From Betaproteobacteria bacterium HGW-Betaproteobacteria-1 (lineage in GTDB: Bacteria; Pseudomonadota; Gammaproteobacteria; Burkholderiales; Methylophilaceae), in the NCBI GenBank assembly GCA_002842435.1, contig PHCX01000008.1, positions 142,291-206,290 of the forward strand: DNA of 64,000 nucleotides. The letters are read 5' to 3'. A model generated the notes under the pieces. The model had not been told where the DNA came from. It did not search any database and worked only from the letters and a program-made list of their open reading frames with translations. Position numbers and translations under genes: made by a program. Every line of letters starts with the position of its first letter. Positions within the stretch are counted from its first letter, which is position 1. Of the stretch, positions 16,972-24,260 are shown one piece after another.

Positions 16972-17897
16972 ATCCCGATTATCTCATAATGCCCGCCATG
17001 GCCCTCGTCGCCGTCGCGCTGGATTACGTGCTGGGCGAGCCGCGCCGTTATCATCCGCTGATCGGTTTCGGCTGGCTGGCGAACCGGCTTGAAGCATGGC
17101 TGAATCCGGCCCGGCGCCAGGCCAGAACGATACAACGCCTGACCGGCAGCCTTGCCTTGCTATTGCTGCTCAGCCCCTTCGTTTTGTTGGCCTGGTGGTT
17201 ATGCAATCTGCAGCCGTTCGGCATCGTCGCCAACATCCTGTTGCTTTACTTCGCCCTCGGCCACAAAAGCCTGCACCAGCATGCCCATGCCGTCACACAA
17301 GCGCTGGATAACAACGATGAGACGCAAGCCAGGATCGCCGCATCCTGGATGGTGAGCCGCGACTCCGCCGCCATCGAGCCGGTGCCCGCCACCATCGAAT
17401 CCGTGCTGGAAAACGGCAATGACGGCGTCTTCGGCGCGCTGTTCTGGTTCTTCGTGCTGGGCGGTGCCGGTGCACTGCTATTCAGGCTGGCGAACACCAT
17501 GGATGCCATGTGGGGATATAAAACCCCGCGTCTTTACTATTTCGGCTGGGCGGCAGCGCGGCTCGATGATGTATTGAATTACATTCCGGCCAGACTGACC
17601 GCGCTGACTTACGCCCTGCTCGGCAAGACCCGCACCGCATTACGCTGCTGGGCTAGTCAGGCGCCGCTGTGGGACAGCCCCAACGCCGGCCCGGTCATGG
17701 CTGCAGGAGCCGGAGCGCTAGACATCAAACTGGGCGGTGCCGCCCGTTATCAGGACGAATGGCATCTGCGCCCGCAACTGGGCTCCGACAAGCAAGCGCT
17801 TGCCACTGACATAGACCGCGCCCTCAAACTGGTGCGGCATGGCGTCTATCTCTGGCTTGCGCTATTTTTACTGATCGTCGTTATCTATCATGCTTGA
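16962..17897 (+). CDS. cobD: Adenosylcobinamide-phosphate synthase (CobD/CbiB)
   Basis: 311 residues for the longest start; an internal ATG at 16989 ([18 protein letters not shown]) is equally plausible and would avoid overlapping cobQ. No Shine-Dalgarno site distinguishes them. Inner-membrane protein with several hydrophobic segments that joins aminopropanol phosphate to cobyric acid. Family blocks: [100 protein letters not shown]. It overlaps the decarboxylase gene by 8 bp. Confidence 0.93.
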   Translation: MFSYPDYLIMPAMALVAVALDYVLGEPRRYHPLIGFGWLANRLEAWLNPARRQARTIQRLTGSLALLLLLSPFVLLAWWLCNLQPFGIVANILLLYFALGHKSLHQHAHAVTQALDNNDETQARIAASWMVSRDSAAIEPVPATIESVLENGNDGVFGALFWFFVLGGAGALLFRLANTMDAMWGYKTPRLYYFGWAAARLDDVLNYIPARLTALTYALLGKTRTALRCWASQAPLWDSPNAGPVMAAGAGALDIKLGGAARYQDEWHLRPQLGSDKQALATDIDRALKLVRHGVYLWLALFLLIVVIYHA

Positions 17898-18879
17898 ACA
17901 CGGCGGCAACCTGGCGGCGGCAGCGCAGCAATACGGCATTGCGCTGCAAGACTGGCTCGATCTTTCCACCGGCATCAACCCGCACGGCTACCCGATTACG
18001 GCCATTCCGCAGGAAACCTGGCAAAGATTGCCGCTGGAAAATGATGGCCTGATCGAGGCAGCCTGCGCCTACTACGGCTGCCGCTCTGCATTGCCGACGG
18101 CCGGCTCGCAGGCCGCACTGCAGGTATTGCCGCAATTGAGAGCCGGCAACCGGCTCAACAAGCCAGCCAAAGTCGCCATGCCGCAGCTGATGTATCAGGA
18201 ACACGCCAAAGCCTGGCAGCGGTACGGGCATGAGGTGATTCGATTCGATACCAGCCCGGATCAAGCCATGCTTCAGCAGGCGGATGTGCTCCTGCTGTGC
18301 AACCCAAACAACCCGACCGGGACCTGTTTTGCTGCGGAACAACTATTGGAGTGGCATGCCGAGCTGGCACAGCGCGGCGGCTGGCTCATCGTCGACGAGG
18401 CCTTCATGGATGCCACGCCGGATGGCAGCATCGCACAACATGCCAATCAGGAAGGTTTGTTCGTATTACGTTCGCTCGGCAAATTCTTTGGCTTGGCAGG
18501 TGCACGTGTCGGTTTTCTACTCACTACCGAACAGATGCTGCTTGAAGCTCAGGAAATCATCGGCCCGTGGTCCGTCACCGGCCCGAGCCGCCATGCAGCC
18601 AGAACGGCACTCGAAGACCAGGTCTGGCAGCAAGGCACCAGACACCAGCTACTTACCAACAGCCAGCGACTCGCCGACCTGCTCGCACAACACGGCTTGC
18701 AACCGGCGGGCGGCACCGCGCTGTTTCAGTTCGTGCTTACGCCGGATACCGCAGCATGGCATCAACACCTGGCAAGGCAAGGCATCTGGGTGCGACTGTT
18801 TCCGGATGTACCGGCATTGAGATTCGGCCTGCCGCCGGAAAATGCGTGGAATCGATTGCGCGATGCGCTTCAGACTTGA
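17890..18879 (+). CDS. cobC: Threonine-phosphate decarboxylase
   Basis: 329 residues, PLP fold type I aminotransferase-like enzyme that makes (R)-1-amino-2-propanol phosphate for CobD (Pseudomonas cobC, Salmonella cobD). Signatures: [51 protein letters not shown] and RSLGKFFGLAGARVGF with the PLP-binding Lys. The 8-bp overlap with the upstream synthase gene pairs the two consecutive enzymes. A long imperfect hairpin element follows the stop. Confidence 0.93.
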   Translation: MLEHGGNLAAAAQQYGIALQDWLDLSTGINPHGYPITAIPQETWQRLPLENDGLIEAACAYYGCRSALPTAGSQAALQVLPQLRAGNRLNKPAKVAMPQLMYQEHAKAWQRYGHEVIRFDTSPDQAMLQQADVLLLCNPNNPTGTCFAAEQLLEWHAELAQRGGWLIVDEAFMDATPDGSIAQHANQEGLFVLRSLGKFFGLAGARVGFLLTTEQMLLEAQEIIGPWSVTGPSRHAARTALEDQVWQQGTRHQLLTNSQRLADLLAQHGLQPAGGTALFQFVLTPDTAAWHQHLARQGIWVRLFPDVPALRFGLPPENAWNRLRDALQT

Positions 18880-18883
18880 TTTT

Positions 18884-19024
18884 CCACAGAGCTCGCAGAG
18901 AGCACAGAGGGAGAATATCTGTAGAAATGCTGATGGTTTGAGATGGGATTTATCCGTTTGTATTGGCGGTTAAATCAAAGGTTTTGTAGTTGGTTTTTCT
19001 CTGTGCTCTCTGTGAGCTCTGTGG
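18884..19024. repeat. Inverted-repeat hairpin element (CACAGAG type)
   Basis: Two 26-nt arms (18884-18909 and 18999-19024) match at 25 of 26 positions in inverted orientation around an 89-bp AT-richer spacer. The arms themselves carry an internal reiteration of CAGAG at about 9-10 bp spacing. The element lies between two converging B12 genes. It may act as a bidirectional terminator, or be one copy of a dispersed genomic repeat. Confidence 0.75.
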
Positions 19025-19046
19025 CTAATTGATGTTTTTTTGAGAG

Positions 19047-19637
19047 CTAGGCATTGATGCGAAGCACTTTCGGTATCTCGCCCTTGAACTCCAGTTCAGT
19101 CACGCTGCCGTGATCGATGGCGATGCGGAACAGGCGTTTCAGCGGCAGGTTCAGGGCTTCGGCAATCAGAGCGCGAATCAAGCCGCCGTGCGTCACTACC
19201 AGCAGGTTCTTTCCATGTGAGTGACTGCCCACCTCTTCCACAAAGCTTTTGGCACGAGCATGCAGCTCGGTGAAAGTTTCGCCGTTGGGCGGCGCCAGAT
19301 TGGCGTAGTCGTTCGCCCAGCAGTCGAACGGTTCACGCGGAATCGCATCCCACGGACGCATTTCCCAATCGCCGAAGTTCAGCTCCTTCAGCCGTTCGTC
19401 CAGCCGGATTTCATCGGCCGCAACCTTCAGGCCATCTGCCACACACAAGGCTTGCGCCAGCTGATGACAGCGCCGCAAAGGGCTGGCATAGACAGCATCA
19501 AACTCCAAGCTGCGCAGTTTCTGCAGCAGCACCTGCGACTCCAGTTCAAAACTATCCGACACCTCGACATCGCTCTGCCCATAACAGATATACGGCGCGA
19601 CATTCAGGGTGGTATGGCGTATCAGGGTGATTTTCAT
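19047..19637 (-). CDS. Alpha-ribazole phosphatase, histidine phosphatase family
   Basis: 196 residues. The phosphoglycerate-mutase-like catalytic start MKITLIRHTT has the RH pair. YICYGQSDVEV, VYASPLRRCHQLAQAL, ERLKELNFGDWEMRPWDAIP and LVVTHGGLIRALI complete the active site. In this position, directly ahead of cobS and cobT in a B12 cluster, it is the Salmonella CobC-type enzyme that dephosphorylates alpha-ribazole phosphate (or adenosylcobalamin phosphate). I leave the symbol blank because cobC is also used for the decarboxylase. Transcription is cobT, cobS, then this gene, with gaps of 2 and 10 bp. Confidence 0.88.
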   Translation of the reverse strand: MKITLIRHTTLNVAPYICYGQSDVEVSDSFELESQVLLQKLRSLEFDAVYASPLRRCHQLAQALCVADGLKVAADEIRLDERLKELNFGDWEMRPWDAIPREPFDCWANDYANLAPPNGETFTELHARAKSFVEEVGSHSHGKNLLVVTHGGLIRALIAEALNLPLKRLFRIAIDHGSVTELEFKGEIPKVLRINA

Positions 19638-19647
19638 GGTTCAGTGC

Positions 19648-20415
19648 TTAAAAGCGGGCGAACATGGCGACACTGGCCAGCAACCCGAGATAGAACGCGA
19701 TCTCCGTCAACTGCTGCATGGCGCCGAGGCAGTCGCCGGTATAACCACCGATACGCGCCTTGATTTTTGCACTGAACCAGAGCCAGACCAGCGCAGCCGG
19801 CAGCAACGCGAGTAGCATCTGCACTTCAAGAAAAGCCAGCGGTAGCAGCCCGAAAACGGCTGCGGTCAGCAACTCCCCGGATGATATCTGTGTCGCCAGC
19901 GGTTTGGATTTGCCCTCGTGCTTGACGTAATGTTGGGTGGCGATGACCAGCACGGCACAAAAACGGCTGAGCGCGTGGCCCGCGATCAGCACAAGCGGAA
20001 TCAGGACTGTCGGCTGATGACTGAGTGCCTGAAATTTGATCAGCAGCGCCAGCACGATGGCAATCGCACCGTAACTGCCGACACGCGAATCGGTCATGAT
20101 AGTCAGCACTTGCTCTTTCTCCCAGCCTCCACCGAGGCCATCCACCGCATCGGACAAACCGTCCTCATGGAATGCGCCGGTCAGCAGAATGGTAGCGACC
20201 ATGCTCAGCAGAACGGCAAGTTCGAGTGTCAACACGAAATCGCTCAGCCAGAACACCAGCGCGCCGAAAGCACCGACCAGGATACCGACCAACGGGAAAT
20301 AACGCGTCGACCTCGCCAGTTCAGCCTCGTCATAACCGGGGAGTTGCAGCGGCAGGCGGGTGAAGAACACCAGCGCAGTCTTCAGCAGACGCCACTGCCG
20401 GATCAGGCACTGCAT
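19648..20415 (-). CDS. cobS: Adenosylcobinamide-GDP ribazoletransferase (cobalamin synthase)
   Basis: 255 residues, polytopic membrane protein. Joins alpha-ribazole to adenosylcobinamide-GDP. Family markers: ALVFFTRLPL, RSTRYFPLVGILVGAFGAL, TGAFHEDGLSDAVDGLGGGWEKEQVLTIM with the acidic Mg-binding pattern, and DSRVGSYGAIAIVLALLIKF. The C-terminal GGYTGDCLGAMQQLTEIAFYL is also typical. It starts 2 bp after the cobT stop. Confidence 0.95.
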   Translation of the reverse strand: MQCLIRQWRLLKTALVFFTRLPLQLPGYDEAELARSTRYFPLVGILVGAFGALVFWLSDFVLTLELAVLLSMVATILLTGAFHEDGLSDAVDGLGGGWEKEQVLTIMTDSRVGSYGAIAIVLALLIKFQALSHQPTVLIPLVLIAGHALSRFCAVLVIATQHYVKHEGKSKPLATQISSGELLTAAVFGLLPLAFLEVQMLLALLPAALVWLWFSAKIKARIGGYTGDCLGAMQQLTEIAFYLGLLASVAMFARF

Positions 20416-20417
20416 AT

Positions 20418-21455
20418 TCAGTCTGCCCTGCCTGAAACATGGGCCGATTCGAACGAGGCCATATCGTTGAGAAAATTGACGGCGGCCTGCAACAGCGGAT
20501 AAGCCAGCACGGCGCCCGTACCCTCACCGAGGCGCATGCCGAGCTGCAATAAGGGCCTGGCCTTGAGATGCTGCAGCAAGGCTGCATGGCCGGCTTCATC
20601 GGAACAATGACCGAATACACAATAATGCATGATCGCCGGCTGCATCCTGCAGGCCACCAGCAGCGCCGTGGTCGCAATAAAGCCGTCGACGAGGATCAGG
20701 CAGCGGTTCTGCGCAGCTGCCAGCATGGACCCTGCCATCATGGCGATCTCGAAACCACCAAAAGTAGCCAGCACCTTTAACGGCGTATCAAGGTTCTGAT
20801 GCAACTTGATGGCTTGCTCAATGACTGCCGCCTTGTGCTGCAAACCGGCGTCATCCAGCCCGGTGCCGCGGCCGACGCAATCATGCACCGGAAAATCACA
20901 CAACACTGCCATCAAGGCCGCTGCCGAAGAAGTATTGCCTATACCCATCTCGCCGAACACCAGGACATTGCTGCCGGCCGCCACCTCCTGCGCTGCCAGC
21001 CGAGCACCTGCCTCAAGTGCCTGTTTGCACTGGCCCGCCGTCATGGCAGCTTGCCTGGCAAAGTTGTGCGTACCCATCGCCACCTTGGCATCAATCAACT
21101 GCGGATGCGGCGCGAACACATGGTTTACCCCGGCATCGACCACCCGCACCTGCATGCCATGCTGCCGGGCAAAGACATTGACACCGGCACCGCCAGCCAG
21201 AAAATTCATCACCATCTGCTGCGTCACCGCCTGCGGATAAGGGCTGACACCCTCCTCGACAATACCGTGATCTCCGGCGAACACCATGACCGCCGGCCTA
21301 TGCAATTGCGGCGACAGACTGCCCTGCGCCAGGCCTACCTGCAGTGCCAAGGATTCCAGCCGTCCCAAGGCGCCCAAAGGCTTGGTCTTCTGGTCTATCT
21401 TCGCTTGCAAGGCGTGGATCAAACTGTTGTCCGGAACTGTGATATTGAATTGCAT
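20418..21455 (-). CDS. cobT: Nicotinate-nucleotide-dimethylbenzimidazole phosphoribosyltransferase
   Basis: 345 residues. Makes alpha-ribazole phosphate from DMB and nicotinate mononucleotide. Blocks: KTKPLGALGRLESLALQ, VMVFAGDHGIVEEGVSPYPQAVTQQM, NFLAGGAGVNVFARQHG, FGEMGIGNTSSAAALMAVL, VGRGTGLDD and the catalytic-Glu segment GMRLGEGTGAVLAYPLL. Together with bluB it gives the cell a complete DMB lower-ligand route. It is first of the leftward cobT-cobS-phosphatase unit. Confidence 0.96.
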   Translation of the reverse strand: MQFNITVPDNSLIHALQAKIDQKTKPLGALGRLESLALQVGLAQGSLSPQLHRPAVMVFAGDHGIVEEGVSPYPQAVTQQMVMNFLAGGAGVNVFARQHGMQVRVVDAGVNHVFAPHPQLIDAKVAMGTHNFARQAAMTAGQCKQALEAGARLAAQEVAAGSNVLVFGEMGIGNTSSAAALMAVLCDFPVHDCVGRGTGLDDAGLQHKAAVIEQAIKLHQNLDTPLKVLATFGGFEIAMMAGSMLAAAQNRCLILVDGFIATTALLVACRMQPAIMHYCVFGHCSDEAGHAALLQHLKARPLLQLGMRLGEGTGAVLAYPLLQAAVNFLNDMASFESAHVSGRAD

Positions 21456-21545
21456 GCCTGAAAATCCGATTGAGACATGCGAGCATACGCGAGCGGAGGC
21501 ATTTTTTGAACCACTTCAACCAAAGCAAACTTCTTTTATCGGCAC

Positions 21546-21575
21546 ATGACACGAATCGAATTAGTTTGCTATAAT
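21546..21575 (+). promoter_or_regulatory. Promoter of tRNA-Phe
   Basis: ATGACA (21546-21551) and TATAAT (21570-21575) are separated by 18 bp. They are followed by a GC-rich discriminator (GCGCCC), typical of growth-rate-controlled stable RNA promoters. Confidence 0.65.
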
Positions 21576-21612
21576 GCGCCCTCTTGCGAGAGCTCAGAGG
21601 CATCGCAATGAT

Positions 21613-21688
21613 GGCCAGGTAGCTCAGTTGGTAGAGCAGCGGATTGAAAATCCGCGTGTCGACGGTTCGATTCCGCCCCTGGCCACCA
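21613..21688 (+). tRNA. tRNA-Phe (GAA)
   Basis: 76 nt with encoded CCA. The acceptor GGCCAGG pairs with CCTGGCC, the D-arm has AGCTCAGTTGGTAGAGC, the anticodon stem-loop is GCGGATTGAAAATCCGC (anticodon GAA), and the T-arm has GGTTCGATTCC. Confidence 0.97.
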
Positions 21689-21696
21689 GAATACAT

Positions 21697-21727
21697 AAGG
21701 GTTTAGCAAAGCGCTAAACCCTTTTTC
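21697..21727 (+). terminator. Intrinsic terminator after tRNA-Phe
   Basis: An 11-bp stem (AAGGGTTTAGC with GCTAAACCCTT) closed by a 5-nt loop and followed by T residues, 8 nt after the tRNA CCA end. Confidence 0.85.
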
Positions 21728-21837
21728 ATTTCCGAACGTGTCATTTCCGGCAAGTTGCCAGCGGCATTCCTGATCCTGGACGCCATCCCGGTCACCAATA
21801 ACACTCCAGCTCAACCACGCCTCACCACAGGAAAATT

Positions 21838-21976
21838 CTCATGATTATCAATTGAAATCATGAGATTGAGTGAAATCCACACGCCTCCAAAAATAAATTC
21901 CAGTATGTACGAAAGCGTACAGAAGTTGAGTAAATAGCCAGATATTGTTCCATCAATGAACAAACTCCGATTGTTC
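21838..21976. promoter_or_regulatory. Cluster of inverted repeats upstream of the PEP-CTERM gene
   Basis: The 316-bp gap between tRNA-Phe and the PEP-CTERM gene contains three dyads. CTCATGATT/AATCATGAG lies at 21838-21864 (9-bp arms around ATCAATTGA). TGTACG-AAAG-CGTACA lies at 21906-21921. GAACAA-7 nt-TTGTTC lies at 21958-21976, with an extra TTGTTC at 21945-21950. No -24/-12 sigma-54 motif was recognised. The rest of the gap shows nothing else. Confidence 0.45.
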
Positions 21977-22004
21977 GATTTACCCAACATTTAGGAGAAA
22001 TAAA

Positions 22005-22691
22005 ATGACCGCCTACAGCAGCAAAAAATCATTATTGAAATTGGGAATTGCTGCCATGGCGTTCGCCGCAACAACAGCCCATGCCCAATTGGAATATCTT
22101 GGTCCTGTCGTTTTGCAGGGTAATGGCCTGGGTGCCGTCAGCACTATATTGACGCTACAAAACAGTCCGTCAGAAACCGGCAGTGTCGGCCTGGATGCGA
22201 CGGGCACACAAGTGATTACTGGAGATGCATTGACAGGTGCCTCACAGACCTTGGTACGCTCACTCAGCGAATTGGGGGCAACGAGTGCGGAAGACTTGCG
22301 CATTGTCTTCAATGCCAACGAACCCGATGGCAACGGGATTGAACTGATCGATCTCGTCATGAGCATCTATAATCCGTCCGGCACACTATTATTTCAATCG
22401 GGCGTTTTTAGTCCTATCAGCTTCGATAGCACAGCCAACGGCATAGGTAACGCCGGATTCTTATTTGGCCTGGATAGTGCAGACGCGATATTTGCCCAGT
22501 CTTCCGCTTTTACGGGTGACTTCGGTTTCAATCTGGTTGGACTTTCTGCCATTTTGGGCATGGCAGCTGGCGGACCCGAAACCTTCTTTGGTGCTACAAC
22601 TGTTCCAGCAATACCGGAGCCGGCAACCTCGGCGATGCTGGCAATGGGAATGTTGGGCATGACTTGGCTGCGTCGCAGGAATTTCATTTAA
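22005..22691 (+). CDS. PEP-CTERM sorting-domain protein
   Basis: 228 residues with an N-terminal signal peptide (AAMAFAATTAHAQ). The C-terminal sorting signal has the motif IPEPAT, then a hydrophobic stretch (SAMLAMGMLGMTWL) and a terminal RRR cluster, the substrate tag for exosortase. The central part (VSTILTLQNSPSETGSVG, LVRSLSELGATSAEDLRIVFN, DSADAIFAQSSAFTGDFGFNLVGL) has no recognised domain and looks like a secreted beta-rich or low-complexity region. It is probably exported to the surface or extracellular matrix. A good TTAGGAGAAA site precedes the ATG. No exosortase gene is in the window. Confidence 0.88.
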   Translation: MTAYSSKKSLLKLGIAAMAFAATTAHAQLEYLGPVVLQGNGLGAVSTILTLQNSPSETGSVGLDATGTQVITGDALTGASQTLVRSLSELGATSAEDLRIVFNANEPDGNGIELIDLVMSIYNPSGTLLFQSGVFSPISFDSTANGIGNAGFLFGLDSADAIFAQSSAFTGDFGFNLVGLSAILGMAAGGPETFFGATTVPAIPEPATSAMLAMGMLGMTWLRRRNFI

Positions 22692-22832
22692 TCCCCCTGG
22701 AGAGAGCAACGCTTTGGCTTGCTCTCTCCAATCACACCAGTTAAAAATCAGAATATTCCATTCATTCCAAGTTACTAGCTGACTCATTCGTATAAAATCA
22801 CTGCTTCTCGTCTTTTTGATAGGCAATCCCGA

Positions 22833-23153
22833 ATGATCGGCTACAAGGAAATCGAAGCCAGCGATTTGCAAAGCATGCTGGCCAACAGCCAGGTGCAACT
22901 GGTAGATGTACGCAACGATGACGAAGTCGCCAGAGGCATCATCCCCGGCGCCACGCACATTCCGCTCGCACTGCTGCCACTCAAATACGAATCGCTGAAC
23001 GGCGACGATGCACTGGTGTTCTATTGCCACAGCGGTATGCGTTCAGCACAGGCAGCGGCTTTCATCAGCAGCAAAGGCCGCAAAAACATTTACAACCTGC
23101 GCGGCGGCGTGCTGGCCTGGGGCAAGGCAGGCCTGCCGTTCGGCCAAAAGTGA
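22833..23153 (+). CDS. Single-domain rhodanese (sulfurtransferase)
   Basis: 106 residues. LQLVDVRN-type start (VQLVDVRNDDEVARGIIPGATHIPL) and the active-site loop FYCHSGMRSAQAA with the persulfide-carrying Cys. The following 63 bp lead into a TusA-like gene and then dsrE2, the rhd-tusA-dsrE2 set found in sulfur oxidisers. There the rhodanese loads sulfane sulfur onto TusA for delivery to the cytoplasmic oxidation machinery. No sulfur-oxidation enzymes are in the window. Confidence 0.92.
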   Translation: MIGYKEIEASDLQSMLANSQVQLVDVRNDDEVARGIIPGATHIPLALLPLKYESLNGDDALVFYCHSGMRSAQAAAFISSKGRKNIYNLRGGVLAWGKAGLPFGQK

Positions 23154-23215
23154 ACCGGCCATTTCGTTTACTGCTAAAATTTCACTTATTCATTAAATAG
23201 ATACAGGCACTCCCC

Positions 23216-23449
23216 ATGGATTTCGATAAAGAACTAGATGCACGCGGCCTCAACTGCCCCTTGCCCATTCTGCGCTGCAAGAAGGGCTTGGCTGAGATCG
23301 AGAACGGCCAGGTGTTGAAGGTCATGACCACCGATCCGGGCGCGGTCAAGGATTTCCAGGCTTTCTGCAAGCAGACCGGCCACGAACTGCTTTCGATGGA
23401 ACAATCGGAAAGCGAAACCGTGTTTCACATCAAGAAACGCGCCGCCTGA
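23216..23449 (+). CDS. tusA: TusA-family sulfur carrier protein
   Basis: 77 residues. The family signature LNCPLPILRCKKGL has the catalytic Cys in the CPxP motif (residue 14), followed by VLKVMTTDPGAVKDFQAFCKQTGHELL. It carries a persulfide between sulfurtransferases. Given the flanking rhodanese and DsrE2 genes, a role in dissimilatory sulfur transfer is likelier than tRNA thiolation alone (inference). Confidence 0.93.
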   Translation: MDFDKELDARGLNCPLPILRCKKGLAEIENGQVLKVMTTDPGAVKDFQAFCKQTGHELLSMEQSESETVFHIKKRAA

Positions 23450-23469
23450 TCGGGGCCGGATAACACATC

Positions 23470-23937
23470 ATGGCCAAAAAACTCGCACTGATCGCTTCCA
23501 AAGGCACACTGGACTGGGCATATCCGCCTTTCATCCTCGCCTCCACCGCAGCTGCGCTGGATTATGAAGTGCAGATTTTCTTCACCTTCTACGGTCTGAC
23601 CTTGCTGAAAAAGGATGTGAGCGACCTCAAGGTATCGCCGCTCGGCAACCCGGGCATGCCGATGCCGGTGCCCATGCCCAACCTTGTACAGATGATTCCG
23701 GGCATGGAGTCGATGGCGACCATGATGATGAAGCAGAAGATCGCCGACAAGGGCGTGGCTTCCATCGAAGACCTGCGCGCCGCCTGTCTGGAATCAGGCG
23801 TCAAGCTGATCGCCTGCCAGATGACGGTCGACCTGTTCGACTTCAAGCCGGAGGATTTCATCGAAGGCATCGAGTTCGGCGGCGCGGCGACCTTCTTCGA
23901 GTTCGCCGGCGAATCGGACGTCAATCTGTTCATCTAG
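23470..23937 (+). CDS. DsrE2-like sulfur transferase (DsrE/DsrF/DrsH-like)
   Basis: 155 residues. KKLALIASKGTLDWAYPPFILASTAAAL and FFTFYGLTLLKKD are typical of the DsrE2 family, as are a Met/Pro-rich middle (GNPGMPMPVPMPNL) and the conserved LIACQMTVDLFDF Cys near the C-terminus. DsrE2 proteins are usually membrane-associated partners of TusA. It is the last gene of the cluster and is followed by a strong terminator. Confidence 0.9.
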   Translation: MAKKLALIASKGTLDWAYPPFILASTAAALDYEVQIFFTFYGLTLLKKDVSDLKVSPLGNPGMPMPVPMPNLVQMIPGMESMATMMMKQKIADKGVASIEDLRAACLESGVKLIACQMTVDLFDFKPEDFIEGIEFGGAATFFEFAGESDVNLFI

Positions 23938-23954
23938 TGGAATCCATAGCCAAC

Positions 23955-23980
23955 AAAAAGCCCTCTTGCGAGGGCTTTTT
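23955..23980. terminator. Bidirectional intrinsic terminator
   Basis: AAAAAGCCCTC pairs with GAGGGCTTTTT across a TTGC loop. A and T runs on both sides allow it to end the sulfur cluster (plus) and the valS unit (minus). Confidence 0.85.
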
Positions 23981-24003
23981 GCTTTGATGGACATATTTTG
24001 CGC

Positions 24004-24246
24004 TTACTTCAGCACGCGGCCTTCGCTGCGGCTACGCACCCAATTAAGCACAAAGAACAGCAGCGGCAGCATGAGCACGATACCTGCCGCCATCAGCACA
24101 TAAGCACGATACTCGAAGCTGAGCGCAGTCGGCAGCACATCGAGCCCGGCAAAGTGCTCCGCCAGCCCGAGTGCTAACAGCACGGCACCAACCCCATCCA
24201 GCAGGACCAGGTTGATTGGTAGCTTGAACGGTGCTTCCTGCGCCAT
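24004..24246 (-). CDS. Small two-helix membrane protein, function unknown
   Basis: 80 residues with two predicted membrane segments (NLVLLDGVGAVLLALGLAEHF and AYVLMAAGIVLMLPLLFFVL) and a basic C-terminus RSRSEGRVLK. It starts 14 bp after the valS stop with an AGGAGA site upstream, so it is probably co-transcribed with valS. I do not recognise the family. Confidence 0.7.
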   Translation of the reverse strand: MAQEAPFKLPINLVLLDGVGAVLLALGLAEHFAGLDVLPTALSFEYRAYVLMAAGIVLMLPLLFFVLNWVRSRSEGRVLK

Positions 24247-24260
24247 GCCGTGTCTCCTCT

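Noticed and set aside
18884..19024. CRISPR array
   Set aside because: Only two arms in inverted orientation, no regular spacers and no cas genes. No other part of the window has direct repeats at CRISPR spacing.
21613..21727. tRNA-Phe as an integration site for a genomic island
   Set aside because: No integrase, no repeated tRNA 3' end and no foreign gene block follow. The next genes look ordinary.
22005..22691. Ice-binding or polysaccharide-related protein
   Set aside because: Only the signal peptide and PEP-CTERM tag can be supported; the core matches nothing I recognise.
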